Of a stretch of 64,000 nt of DNA, positions 27,284 to 36,334 are shown piece by piece (position 1 is the stretch's first letter; every line of letters starts with the position of its first letter). The notes below the pieces were generated by a model, which worked only from the letters and a program-made list of their open reading frames with translations, ran no database searches and had not been told where the DNA came from. The DNA comes from Stutzerimonas stutzeri (GTDB lineage: Bacteria > Pseudomonadota > Gammaproteobacteria > Pseudomonadales > Pseudomonadaceae). A program made the position numbers and the translations under genes. The stretch spans positions 186,001-250,000 of the forward strand of contig NZ_JAMOII010000001.1 in NCBI RefSeq assembly GCF_024448985.1. The letters run 5' to 3'.

Positions 27284-28966
27284 ATGTTGCAGACCCGAGT
27301 GATCAAACCCGCCGCCAATGCCTACCAATATCCGCTGTTGATCAAGAGCCTGCTACTGTCGGGGCAGCGCTACGAGCGCACCCGCGAGATTGTCTATCGC
27401 GACCAACTGCGGTTCGACTATCGCACGCTCAATCAGCGCATCGCCCGGCTCGCCAACGTGCTGACTGCCGCCGGGGTCAAGGCGGGGGACACCGTGGCGG
27501 TCATGGACTGGGACAGCCACCGTTACCTCGAGTGCATGTTCGCGATCCCGATGATTGGCGCGGTGGTTCACACCATTAACGTGCGCCTGTCTCCCGAGCA
27601 GATCCTCTACACCATGAATCACGCCGAGGATCGTTTCGTCCTGGTCAACAGCGAGTTCGCGCCGCTGTATCAGGCCATCGCCGGGCAACTGACCACCGTA
27701 GACAAGACGCTGCTGATTACCGATGCCGAGGACAAGAGCTGCGACTTGCCCAACTGCGTCGGTGAATACGAAAGCCTGCTGGCAGAGGCGGAGCCGCATT
27801 ACGTTTTCCCGGACTTCGATGAGGATTCGGTGGCGACCACCTTTTACACTACCGGCACGACCGGCGACCCCAAGGGCGTTTACTTCACTCACCGTCAGCT
27901 TGTGCTGCATACCCTGGCTGGGGCCGTGACGGTCGGTTGTCGCGAGAACCCGCAGTTGTTAGCAGCGGGCGACGTCTATATGCCGATCACACCAATGTTC
28001 CACGTTCATGCCTGGGGGCTGCCGTACATCGCGACGATGCTGGGGCTCAAACAGGTCTATCCCGGGCGTTACGATCCAGAGTTGCTGATCGAGCTGTGGC
28101 GCCGCGAAAAGGTGACCTTCTCCCACTGCGTACCGACCATCGTGCAGATGCTGCTCAATGCCAAGGCAGCCAAGGACGTAGATTTCAGCGGTTGGAAGCT
28201 CACCATCGGCGGTAGCGCGCTGACTCGCGGTCTTTACGAATCGGCGCGTGCCTGCGGCATGCAGCTGGTGGCTGCCTATGGCATGTCGGAGACCTGTCCG
28301 TTGATCTCGGGCGCGCATATCAACGATGAGCTGCGTCAGGCCAGCGAAGACGAGCAAATCGGCTATCGACTCAAGGCCGGGATTCCGGTGGTTCTGGTCG
28401 ACGCAGCGATTCAGGCTCCCGATGGCAGCTTCCTACCGGCCGATGGCGCGTCACAGGGCGAGCTGGTGCTGCGTGCGCCATGGCTGACCCAGGGGTATGC
28501 CGGAAACCCTGAAAAGAGCGAAGAACTCTGGGCGGGCGGATGGCTGCATACCGGCGACGTCGCGACTATCGACGAAATGGGCAATATCGATATCCGCGAT
28601 CGCATCAAGGATGTCATCAAGACCGGTGGCGAGTGGCTTTCGTCACTGGCACTGGAAGGTTTGATCAGCCGCCACGATGCTGTGCGCGATGTGGCGGTGG
28701 TAGGTGTGCCGGATGAGCGCTGGGGCGAGCGGCCTTTCGCCCTGCTGGTGCTGGGCGAGGGCAAGCAGCTCGATGCGCGGACGCTGCAGAGCTTTCTGGA
28801 GCCTGCGGTGGAACAGGGGCATATCAACAAGTGGGCGATCCCGCAGCAGATCGCGGTCGTCAACGAAATTCCCAAGACCAGCGTCGGCAAGCTGGACAAG
28901 AAGCGTATACGGGTCGACATCGCACGCTGGCTGGAAGAGGGCAACAGCGCGATCTCGTCGATTTAG
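27284..28966 (+). CDS. Fatty-acyl-CoA synthetase
   Basis: 560 residues of the ANL adenylate-forming superfamily. The P-loop-like motif is YTTGTTGDPKG, then MFHVHAWG, YGMSETCPL and the adenylation-core GWLHTGDVATIDEMGNI plus IKDVIKTGGEWLSS; the catalytic Lys near the C-terminus is in KTSVGKLDKK. It activates medium/long-chain fatty acids to acyl-CoA. The start at 27284 (MLQTRVIKPA) has AAAAGGAAG before it. Its stop overlaps by four bases the stop of the convergent kinase gene. Confidence 0.92.
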   Translation: MLQTRVIKPAANAYQYPLLIKSLLLSGQRYERTREIVYRDQLRFDYRTLNQRIARLANVLTAAGVKAGDTVAVMDWDSHRYLECMFAIPMIGAVVHTINVRLSPEQILYTMNHAEDRFVLVNSEFAPLYQAIAGQLTTVDKTLLITDAEDKSCDLPNCVGEYESLLAEAEPHYVFPDFDEDSVATTFYTTGTTGDPKGVYFTHRQLVLHTLAGAVTVGCRENPQLLAAGDVYMPITPMFHVHAWGLPYIATMLGLKQVYPGRYDPELLIELWRREKVTFSHCVPTIVQMLLNAKAAKDVDFSGWKLTIGGSALTRGLYESARACGMQLVAAYGMSETCPLISGAHINDELRQASEDEQIGYRLKAGIPVVLVDAAIQAPDGSFLPADGASQGELVLRAPWLTQGYAGNPEKSEELWAGGWLHTGDVATIDEMGNIDIRDRIKDVIKTGGEWLSSLALEGLISRHDAVRDVAVVGVPDERWGERPFALLVLGEGKQLDARTLQSFLEPAVEQGHINKWAIPQQIAVVNEIPKTSVGKLDKKRIRVDIARWLEEGNSAISSI

Positions 28967-31128
28967 ACCTGGTTCGTATTCTGGCCAGGCTCCAGCATGC
29001 TGCGAACCTTTTCTTCGAGGTCGTTGATGGTGAAGGGTTTGGTCAGGACTTCGTAATCCGACAAGGTGTTGCTACGGTCCAGTACCGAGCTCTCGGCGTA
29101 TCCGGTGATGAACAGTACGCGCAAGGACGGCCGCTTTTCCTTTGCCGCATCGGCAAGCTGGCGCCCGTTCATGCCGCCGGGAAGGCCGATATCGGAAATC
29201 AGCAGGTCCAGGTGCGCATCGCTATCGAGGATACGCAAGCCGCTTGGGCCTTCGGCAGCCTCCAGGGTGTTCAGCCCCATTTCCTGCAAGACCTCCGTTA
29301 CTAGGGTGCGAACGTTGGGCTCGTCATCCACCACCAAAACGGTTCGGCCCTCGACCGAGGTGGAAGCCGGCTCAGGCGTCGCCGGCGCTTGCAGGCTGGC
29401 CGACTGGCCGTGATAGCGGGGCAGGTAGATCCAGGCGCTGGTTCCTTCGCCCACGGTGCTTTCGATGCGCACGGCGCCGCCCGATTGCTTGGCGAAGCCG
29501 TAGACCATCGACAAGCCAAGCCCGGTGCCTTCACCCAGAGGTTTGGTGGTGTAGAAAGGATCGAAGACATAGCCGAGCCGCTCCGGAGGAATGCCGACAC
29601 CGGTGTCGCGTACGCCGAGCGCGACATATTCGCCTGGCGGCAGAGTGAGTTCTTCGGCGAGCGGCTCGCCCAGCACCAGGTTTTCGCTGGTCAATGTCAG
29701 CCGGCCGCCATCAGGCATAGCGTCACGGGCGTTGATGGTCAGGTTCAGTAACGCGTTTTCCAGCTGATTGGTGTCGCAGAGCGTCAGCCAAAGTTCATCA
29801 GTTAGCTGCGTCGAATAACTTACCAACGGGCCTATGGTGCGCTGCAGCAGCTCCATCATCCCTTCTATCAGGGCGTTCAGATCGGTAGGGCTGGGGTCGA
29901 GCGTCTGTCGACGGGAGAAGGCCAGCAGACGATGGGTCAGCGCCGTCGCTCGATTGGCGGAGGTCAGCGCACTGTGAATGTAGCGCTCCAAGTCCCCCGT
30001 ACGGCCTTGCTGCAAGCGCACGGACAGTAGCTCCAACGAGCCGATTACGCCCGCAAGGAGGTTGTTGAAATCGTGGGCGAGGCCGCCGGTCAGTTGGCCT
30101 ACCGCTTCCATTTTCTGCGACTGGCGCAGCGCCGCCTCGGTTTTCGCCCGTGCGGCTACCTCGGCGTTGACTCGTTGTTCGAGGGTTTCGTTGAGGCGCT
30201 GCAGCGCCCGTTCGGTACGTTTGTGCTGGGTGATGTCGAGACAGGCACCAACCATGTACGTGGGTCTGTCGTTGCTGTCGGTGAACGTTTGCCCTTTATC
30301 GAATATCCAGCGCTCGGTGCCCTCCGGCAGGAGGACCCTGAATTGCATTTCCAGGTCGTCACCGTAGCGCGCGCAGCGTTCGCACTGCTGGGCAATGGCA
30401 GCCCGATCGTCTGGATGAATCCTGTCGAGAAGATCGTCGAGCCAGCCCGAGGTCAGCCCCTCCAGACCGAATAGCCGTTGCATGGGCAGGTCCATGTCCA
30501 GGCGGTTGTTGCGCAGGTCCCAATAGAATGTACCGGTGCCGGAAGCCAGCAATGCCGCATTCAGGCGCTCGTCGCTCTCGCGCAGCCGCAGCGCCGCCGA
30601 TTCCCGTTCGAGCAGGCTTTCGGTGACGTCCTCGGCCTGATGAATGATGTAAGCGACCCGGCCTTGCTCATCGAACACCGGAACGTTGACGACGTCCCAG
30701 TAGCGGTTTTCGTAATGGCCGCGTTCGTCATTCGGCACGCGCAACGGATAGCCGACCGTCTTCAACTGTTGCGTGTGCCCGGTGCGTGCCACTTCGGCCA
30801 GCGATGCACGCAGCTGGTTGACGCCAGACGAGCTCAATGCCGAAGCCGTTCCGCCGTTGTAGATATGGAACAGGGGATGACCAATGACGTCTTCACGACG
30901 CGTCATGGTCGCCCGCAGGCGCTCTTCGCTGGCGGCCACCATCGTGTAGTCGGCATCATTGGCGACCACGAGAAAGTTTCCAGGCAAGGCGTCGAACGCG
31001 CGCTGCAAATCCGCAATGTCGATGGTTCGGCTCTCCGACTGAGCGGCACGCCATGCGTGCCGCACAAGCAACTGTGGCTGTTTACGAAAAATTTGGTTTC
31101 TGAGATTGTCAGAACTGCAATGCCGCAT
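28963..31128 (-). CDS. Hybrid histidine kinase, PAS-PAS-HK-REC
   Basis: 721 residues, no clear membrane segment, so cytoplasmic. Domain order: a first PAS (about 45-170), a second PAS (about 190-300, [15 protein letters not shown]), a coiled-coil, HisKA ([13 protein letters not shown]), HATPase ([35 protein letters not shown]) and a receiver ([11 protein letters not shown], phospho-acceptor in [12 protein letters not shown], Lys in LTKPFT). The HDFNNLL histidine box marks the HWE-independent NtrB-like subgroup common in pseudomonads. The start at 31128 lies in a poorly conserved stretch; a later Met would also work. Its ligand is unknown. Confidence 0.9.
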   Translation of the reverse strand: MRHCSSDNLRNQIFRKQPQLLVRHAWRAAQSESRTIDIADLQRAFDALPGNFLVVANDADYTMVAASEERLRATMTRREDVIGHPLFHIYNGGTASALSSSGVNQLRASLAEVARTGHTQQLKTVGYPLRVPNDERGHYENRYWDVVNVPVFDEQGRVAYIIHQAEDVTESLLERESAALRLRESDERLNAALLASGTGTFYWDLRNNRLDMDLPMQRLFGLEGLTSGWLDDLLDRIHPDDRAAIAQQCERCARYGDDLEMQFRVLLPEGTERWIFDKGQTFTDSNDRPTYMVGACLDITQHKRTERALQRLNETLEQRVNAEVAARAKTEAALRQSQKMEAVGQLTGGLAHDFNNLLAGVIGSLELLSVRLQQGRTGDLERYIHSALTSANRATALTHRLLAFSRRQTLDPSPTDLNALIEGMMELLQRTIGPLVSYSTQLTDELWLTLCDTNQLENALLNLTINARDAMPDGGRLTLTSENLVLGEPLAEELTLPPGEYVALGVRDTGVGIPPERLGYVFDPFYTTKPLGEGTGLGLSMVYGFAKQSGGAVRIESTVGEGTSAWIYLPRYHGQSASLQAPATPEPASTSVEGRTVLVVDDEPNVRTLVTEVLQEMGLNTLEAAEGPSGLRILDSDAHLDLLISDIGLPGGMNGRQLADAAKEKRPSLRVLFITGYAESSVLDRSNTLSDYEVLTKPFTINDLEEKVRSMLEPGQNTNQV

Positions 31129-31713
31129 GTTGGTTCGCCCGACAGGCAGTGCAGCTCCGGATTCATGGCAGGCCGGCCATGAAGCGTTGCGGCATTGCGC
31201 TGTCTACACCGGGCTTTGATTACGCAAGACGAAGCCTTTGATTGCCGATGTTCAGATTCGCTGAGTTGGCCGCGCGATCTGCGGGCGGCGATTATGCCAC
31301 CATCGAGGGATGGAACAGTTTGATGGCTGTAGCGTCTCGACGAATGCGATCGAACGGCGTCGCCTTCGATGTTGAGGACGATGCGCAAAAATCTTTTTGC
31401 CAAGCACTGATCCGGTGCGGGTTCGTCGGTCCGTTCCGGTTCTGCGCTCAGCTGGGTGTTAACCTAGGGGCTGTTCCCGTTCGTCGCGGCCGCCTAGGTT
31501 GCGCGGCAAATGACGCTATGCGGCGTTGCGAGACTTGGCAAGGGAACAACCATTACCTGCGTCCCGCTCCTTGCGTAACGCCGCCCGGCCTGGCGTCATT
31601 TGGCGCAGCAACGCGGCTCGCAGCGAAACGGGAACAGACCCTAGCGCCGTATTTTCAGCCTGTAACGGCATAACTGCCGGCAGGCTGACGTCCCGGAGAT
31701 GAAGGAAGTAATC
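31129..31713. other. 585-bp intergenic region containing a MITE-like element
   Basis: It lies between the divergent kinase and OmpA-like genes, so it holds both promoters. A 181-bp palindromic element occupies 31464-31644. Outside it, nothing coding was seen. Confidence 0.7.
31464..31644. mobile_element. MITE-like palindromic element (181 bp)
   Basis: Terminal inverted repeats of 18 bp match at 17 positions (CTAGGGGCTGTTCCCGTT at 31464; complement of 31627-31644 differs by one base). Inner repeats continue: 31503-31516 versus 31593-31606 match 13 of 14. The inner part GCGGCGTT...AACGCCGC forms a further stem. It is bounded by CTAG on both sides, which may be a palindromic target duplication. 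There is no gene within it, so it would need transposase in trans. The family is not recognised. Confidence 0.7.
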
Positions 31714-32370
31714 ATGAAAAAGCTCAGCAACCTGACCGTAGTCGCCGCCACCATCGCTCTGCTGTCGGGCTGTACCAATAATCCCTATACCGGCGAGCGA
31801 GAGGCCGGCAAGGCAGGCATTTATGGCGGTATTGGCGCGGTGAGTGGCGCGGTAATCGGTGCCGCCACCTCTAGCAAGAAGGACCGTGCCAAGGGCGCTC
31901 TGATCGGCGCGACGGTCGGCGGTGCTGCTGGCGGCGGCTATGGTTATTACGTCGATACCCAGGAAGCCAAGTTGCGTCAGACGCTGCAAGGCACGGGCGT
32001 TCAGGTCCAGCGCGACGGCGACAACCTGACGTTGATCATGCCAGGCAACATCACGTTCCCCAGCAACTCGGCGGATATCTCCAGCAGCTTCTATCCGACC
32101 CTGAATTCCCTCGTCCAGGTGTTCAGGGAGTTCAACAAGAACGGCATCGATATCGTCGGACACACCGACAGCACCGGTTCGCAACAGCTCAATCAGGATC
32201 TGTCCAACCGTCGTGCCCGTAGCGTGGCGGCATACCTCGAAGGCAACGGTGTCGCCGCGTCACGAATTTCCTCTTATGGCGCGGGCCCGAGCCAGCCGAT
32301 AGCTAGTAACGACACGGCTTCAGGCCGTGCCCAGAACCGCCGCGTAGAAATCAATCTGCGGCCGCTGTAA
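31714..32370 (+). CDS. OmpA-family lipoprotein (YiaD-like)
   Basis: 218 residues. The signal peptide ends in LLSGC (a lipobox), then a glycine-zipper region (GKAGIYGGIGAVSGAVIGAA and GALIGATVGGAAGGGYGY) and an OmpA C-like peptidoglycan-binding domain (ITFPSNSADISSS, DIVGHTDSTGSQQLNQ, RRARSVAAYL, RAQNRRVEI). It probably links outer membrane to peptidoglycan. The start at 31714 (MKKLSNLT) has GAAGGAAG before it; the ATG five codons upstream is an alternative. Confidence 0.93.
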   Translation: MKKLSNLTVVAATIALLSGCTNNPYTGEREAGKAGIYGGIGAVSGAVIGAATSSKKDRAKGALIGATVGGAAGGGYGYYVDTQEAKLRQTLQGTGVQVQRDGDNLTLIMPGNITFPSNSADISSSFYPTLNSLVQVFREFNKNGIDIVGHTDSTGSQQLNQDLSNRRARSVAAYLEGNGVAASRISSYGAGPSQPIASNDTASGRAQNRRVEINLRPL

Positions 32371-32524
32371 GCCGCTTCGAGCAGGCGGGACCGCAAGGGT
32401 CTCGCCTGTGGCAGTTAAGTGACGCCAATTTTACATCTTTTCCTTGTCGGACATTGAACCTCTCGGCGATTCGCGACTCTGAAGCTCGTGACAGCGAGCC
32501 ATGTAGTGGCACTGAGGAGGTCGA

Positions 32525-35500
32525 ATGGAAGATCGTTCCGCTCTCCATTCTCGTAAGCCTTGGCTGCCATTGGTAGTAACGCTGGTTCTGATGGCGGGGC
32601 TCGGAGGATGGGTCGGCTGGCAATGGCATGTTCAGGAAGCGCGAATCCACGCAGAGCAAGCGCAGCGATTCAATTTGGTGGTCAACGACCTCGAGAGTAA
32701 TCTGCGCGAGCGCATGCGCGCCTACGAAATGGTCATGCGCGGTTTGGCCGGCTTATTCGTTGGGAGCGATACCGTCAGTCTGGAAGACTGGAATCGCGCT
32801 TCCGATCAGCTTCAGCTACAAGACTTCTATCCCGGCATCCAGGCGATCGCTCTGTCGCGTCACGCGCGCGCAGATAATATGGCCTCGGTGCTGGAGAAGA
32901 TGCGGGCCGGCGGCAGCGATGTCCGCATGTATCCGGCCGGAGTGCGCGATGAGTACCTGATTACAGACTACATACATCCTCTAGACTGGCGTAATCGCCG
33001 GGTGCTGGGCTTTGACCTGTTGAGCGAGGGAACCCGCAGAGAAGCCATCCTTGCCGCGCGTAACATTGGCACGCCGATGCTGACGGGGCCCTTGCGTCTC
33101 AAGCAGGAGACCGGACAGAACGTTCAGGTGGGTATTCTGCTGTTTCTTCCGCTTTACCGAGTCGGGGAGCCCATCACAACATTGGAGGAGCGCCAGAAGG
33201 CGTTCGCCGGGACGTTACATGGCGCATTCCGGCTTACCGATTTGTTGGAGGGCGTGCTGGGGTCGCGGAGCAAACTGTTCCAGATACAGCTGTTCGACGC
33301 TGCGGCCCCGGACGAACCGTTGCTGGTGGGCCGCGCGCCGGTCAGTGCCGATGCGAGTTTCCGTCGCACCCGAAATATCTATATGTACGGCCGTAGCTGG
33401 CAACTGGATGTGGCCAGTACGCCGGAGTACGAAGCCATCCTGACCCGAGCCAGCGGAGCCTTCAACTTGGCGGCGGGACTGTCCGCCGCGGTGCTGTTTG
33501 CGCTGTTGATAGGCGGCTACCTATACCTGCGTGAACGGGCGCTGCGCAACAGCCAGGCGCTCGGTGCGCAACTCCAGGAGCGTGAGGCACGCTTCCGACA
33601 GCTGATCGAGCAACTGCCCGTAGCGACCCTGATGTGCGATGGCCAAGGGCGAATCGAACTGGCCAACCAGAGCGCTGCTGCGCTGCTCGGAAGCAGTGCT
33701 GGTCTGCTCGCTGGCGAACGTCTTGGCCGTTATGTGCCCGGCGTGCTAAGCGAGGCCGCAGGCGGGCAGCGGGGTGAAACCAGCAATCAGGAAAGTCACG
33801 CGTTACGGGAGGATGGCGCGCCGATACCGGTTTCACTGAGCCTGACCAGCTTCAATCGCGATGACGGCATCCACCACCTGCTCAATCTGGTCGATCTGCA
33901 ACAGCGCAAACGGGACGAAGAGCGCTTCCGCAACGTCGTCGAAGCGTCGCCGAATGCCTTCATTCTGTTCGACCAGGAAGGGCGAATCGTCATGGTCAAT
34001 CGACAGACCGAACTGCTGTTCGGCTATAGCCGGCAAGAGCTGGTGGGCGAGCCGGTCGAGCTGCTGATCCCCGAGTCGATGCGCAAGATCTATCTCGAGA
34101 TACGCCATCGTTTCGCTCAGGAGCCCGAGTCGCGCCGCCTGGGTGAAAACCGCGAATTGTTCGGTCGTCACAGCGATGGCCGTCTGTTGCCCGTCGAGGT
34201 CGGCCTATCTCCGCTGCGCAGCGGTGAGGAGCAGCTGGTGCAGGCCGTGGTGATCGATATCGGTCACCGCAAGGCGGCGGAGCGGCGTCTGCGCGATCAG
34301 GCCAACGAACTGGTCGTCGCCAATCGCTACAAGTCCGAATTCCTTGCAAACATGTCTCACGAGCTGCGTACGCCGCTCAACAGCATCCTGATCCTCAGCG
34401 ATCAACTGAGGCAGAATGCGGCGGCCAATCTGACCGAGAAGCAGGTTCGGCACGCCGATATCATTCATCGGGCCGGGCATGACCTGCTGCAGCTGATCAA
34501 TGATGTGCTCGACCTGGCCAAGATCGAAGCGGGCCATATGCAGATCAAGCCGGAACCGCTCAATCTGGCTGAGCTACTGGCAGAACTGACCAATGGGCTC
34601 CAGCCGATGGCCGAGCAGAACGGGCTGGCGCTCGGTACCCGAATCGCGCCGGACGTGCCGGTAACGATCATTACCGACCGCTCACGCCTGCAGCAGATCC
34701 TGCGCAATCTCGTCACCAACGCATTGAAGTTCACCGAGCAAGGCTTCGTGGATATCCATGTCACCTGCAAGCCGGCCGAGCAGCCTGCTGATGAAGACAT
34801 GCTGCAGATCTGTGTGACCGATACCGGTATCGGCATCGCTGAAGACCAGCACGAACGGATCTTCCAGGCCTTCCAGCAAATCGACGGCTCGATCAGCCGG
34901 CAATACGGCGGCGCCGGGCTGGGATTGGCCATCGCACGGCAGCTGGCCGAAGTGCTGGGCGGCGGTATTCATCTGCGAAGCGCGCCGGGTCAGGGTTCGA
35001 GTTTCACTATCGAGTTGCCGCTGAGACTGGCCGCAGCCACGGAGATCCGGACGCTGCGGCCGTTTCAGCTCCGAGGCCAGGGCGGCGGCGTATTGATCGT
35101 CGAGGATGATGCCGATTTCGCCTCGGTAGTGGCTGAGGTCGGGCAATCTCATGGTTTTCCCAGCACTGTTTGCGGCACCGGACAAGAAGGGTTGGAGGCC
35201 TTGGAGCGCGACCGTTTCGCGGCCGTCATCCTCGATATCCTGTTGCCGGATATCAGTGGCTGGCAGGTCCATCGGATCCTGCGAGAGGATGCCCGGCATC
35301 AGGGCACGCCGGTGTACATCATTTCGTGCGTGCCGCAGCCGCATGGCTGGTCCGATGACAATTCGCGCTATTTGCTCAAACCTGTGACGCACTCGGAGCT
35401 CGAACGCCTGTTCGTCGACCTGGCTCGGCAGGAAGCCAGTCCAACGCGATTGCTGCTCGTGGAAACCGAACCGGAGCGGCGACGTCAATTGCATGAGCAC

Positions 35501-36238
35501 TTCGAGCGTCTTGGATACCGTGTCACCGACTGCCAGAGCAGCGAAGATGCGCGGCTGGCCTATGCGGAGCATGCCTTCACGGTCCTGGTCATCGATTTCG
35601 ATCTGCCTAACGAAGACGGCCTGGAGCTGCTCGAGGCGCTCGACAGGCTACGTTCGCTCAAGGATGCACGGGTCATACTGAACAGCCGTGCACCGCTTTC
35701 AGAAAAGAATCTGGAGCGGCTACGGCGTTACTCATCGGTTGCGTTGTCAAAAACAGAGGGACTGGAGCATATGGAAGATGCATTGAAGCCCGCTGAGGCT
35801 GAGGCTGAAGCTGTGGCGCTGAATATGGACGAGGTGGAGCATCCCTTGCTGGGACGACGGGTGCTGCTGGTGGATTCCGACGTGCGGTCGATATACGCCA
35901 TCAGCGCCCTGCTCGACGAGCAGGGGCTGCAAGTGGTGCCGGCTACGACAAGCACCGAAGCGCTTGAACGATTCGATGAAGATGCCTTCGATCTGGCATT
36001 GGTGGACATGGCATTGCCGAATAATGACGGCCCTGCACTGATACGCCAGCTCAGAAACGACTATGGTTGTCAGGTGCCGATCGTGGCACTGGCGGCCGGA
36101 GCCGATCCGGCCGTCCGAGATCAGAGCGTCACTGCCGGGGCCGACGATTTTCTGTTCAAACCGGTCGAACGCGCCAAGCTGGTCGAGTTGCTGCGACGCT
36201 GCCTGGAGCGCGTCGATGGCCCTCACGAGAGTCCATAA
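32525..36238 (+). CDS. CHASE-PAS-PAS hybrid histidine kinase with three receivers
   Basis: 1237 residues. Membrane segments at about 12-33 and 315-335 bracket a periplasmic CHASE sensor (LAGLFVGSD, DFYPGIQAIALSRH). Then two PAS domains (about 355-460 and 465-580), HisKA (FLANMSHELRTPLNS, His about 612), HATPase (VTNALKFTEQG, DTGIGIAEDQ, GGAGLGLAI), and three receivers starting near 855, 975 and 1110. Receiver 1 looks complete (IVEDDAD, ILDILLPD, LLKPVT). Receivers 2 and 3 lack the second acidic residue (VETE, VDSD) and receiver 3 lacks the Ser/Thr. It precedes a REC-GGDEF-EAL protein, probably its output. Confidence 0.93.
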   Translation: MEDRSALHSRKPWLPLVVTLVLMAGLGGWVGWQWHVQEARIHAEQAQRFNLVVNDLESNLRERMRAYEMVMRGLAGLFVGSDTVSLEDWNRASDQLQLQDFYPGIQAIALSRHARADNMASVLEKMRAGGSDVRMYPAGVRDEYLITDYIHPLDWRNRRVLGFDLLSEGTRREAILAARNIGTPMLTGPLRLKQETGQNVQVGILLFLPLYRVGEPITTLEERQKAFAGTLHGAFRLTDLLEGVLGSRSKLFQIQLFDAAAPDEPLLVGRAPVSADASFRRTRNIYMYGRSWQLDVASTPEYEAILTRASGAFNLAAGLSAAVLFALLIGGYLYLRERALRNSQALGAQLQEREARFRQLIEQLPVATLMCDGQGRIELANQSAAALLGSSAGLLAGERLGRYVPGVLSEAAGGQRGETSNQESHALREDGAPIPVSLSLTSFNRDDGIHHLLNLVDLQQRKRDEERFRNVVEASPNAFILFDQEGRIVMVNRQTELLFGYSRQELVGEPVELLIPESMRKIYLEIRHRFAQEPESRRLGENRELFGRHSDGRLLPVEVGLSPLRSGEEQLVQAVVIDIGHRKAAERRLRDQANELVVANRYKSEFLANMSHELRTPLNSILILSDQLRQNAAANLTEKQVRHADIIHRAGHDLLQLINDVLDLAKIEAGHMQIKPEPLNLAELLAELTNGLQPMAEQNGLALGTRIAPDVPVTIITDRSRLQQILRNLVTNALKFTEQGFVDIHVTCKPAEQPADEDMLQICVTDTGIGIAEDQHERIFQAFQQIDGSISRQYGGAGLGLAIARQLAEVLGGGIHLRSAPGQGSSFTIELPLRLAAATEIRTLRPFQLRGQGGGVLIVEDDADFASVVAEVGQSHGFPSTVCGTGQEGLEALERDRFAAVILDILLPDISGWQVHRILREDARHQGTPVYIISCVPQPHGWSDDNSRYLLKPVTHSELERLFVDLARQEASPTRLLLVETEPERRRQLHEHFERLGYRVTDCQSSEDARLAYAEHAFTVLVIDFDLPNEDGLELLEALDRLRSLKDARVILNSRAPLSEKNLERLRRYSSVALSKTEGLEHMEDALKPAEAEAEAVALNMDEVEHPLLGRRVLLVDSDVRSIYAISALLDEQGLQVVPATTSTEALERFDEDAFDLALVDMALPNNDGPALIRQLRNDYGCQVPIVALAAGADPAVRDQSVTAGADDFLFKPVERAKLVELLRRCLERVDGPHESP

Positions 36239-36334
36239 GGAGAAGTACGTGACGCATCGTTCGTCCAGAGTCGGCCGCCGTGCAGCCGCCATTGAAATCG
36301 GAAGTAACTGCGCAGCGGGCAGGAGAGTCAGGTA

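Noticed and set aside
36239-36334. Possible extra small gene between the CHASE kinase and the GGDEF-EAL gene
   Set aside because: Only 96 bases and no start with a ribosome-binding site except that of the next gene.
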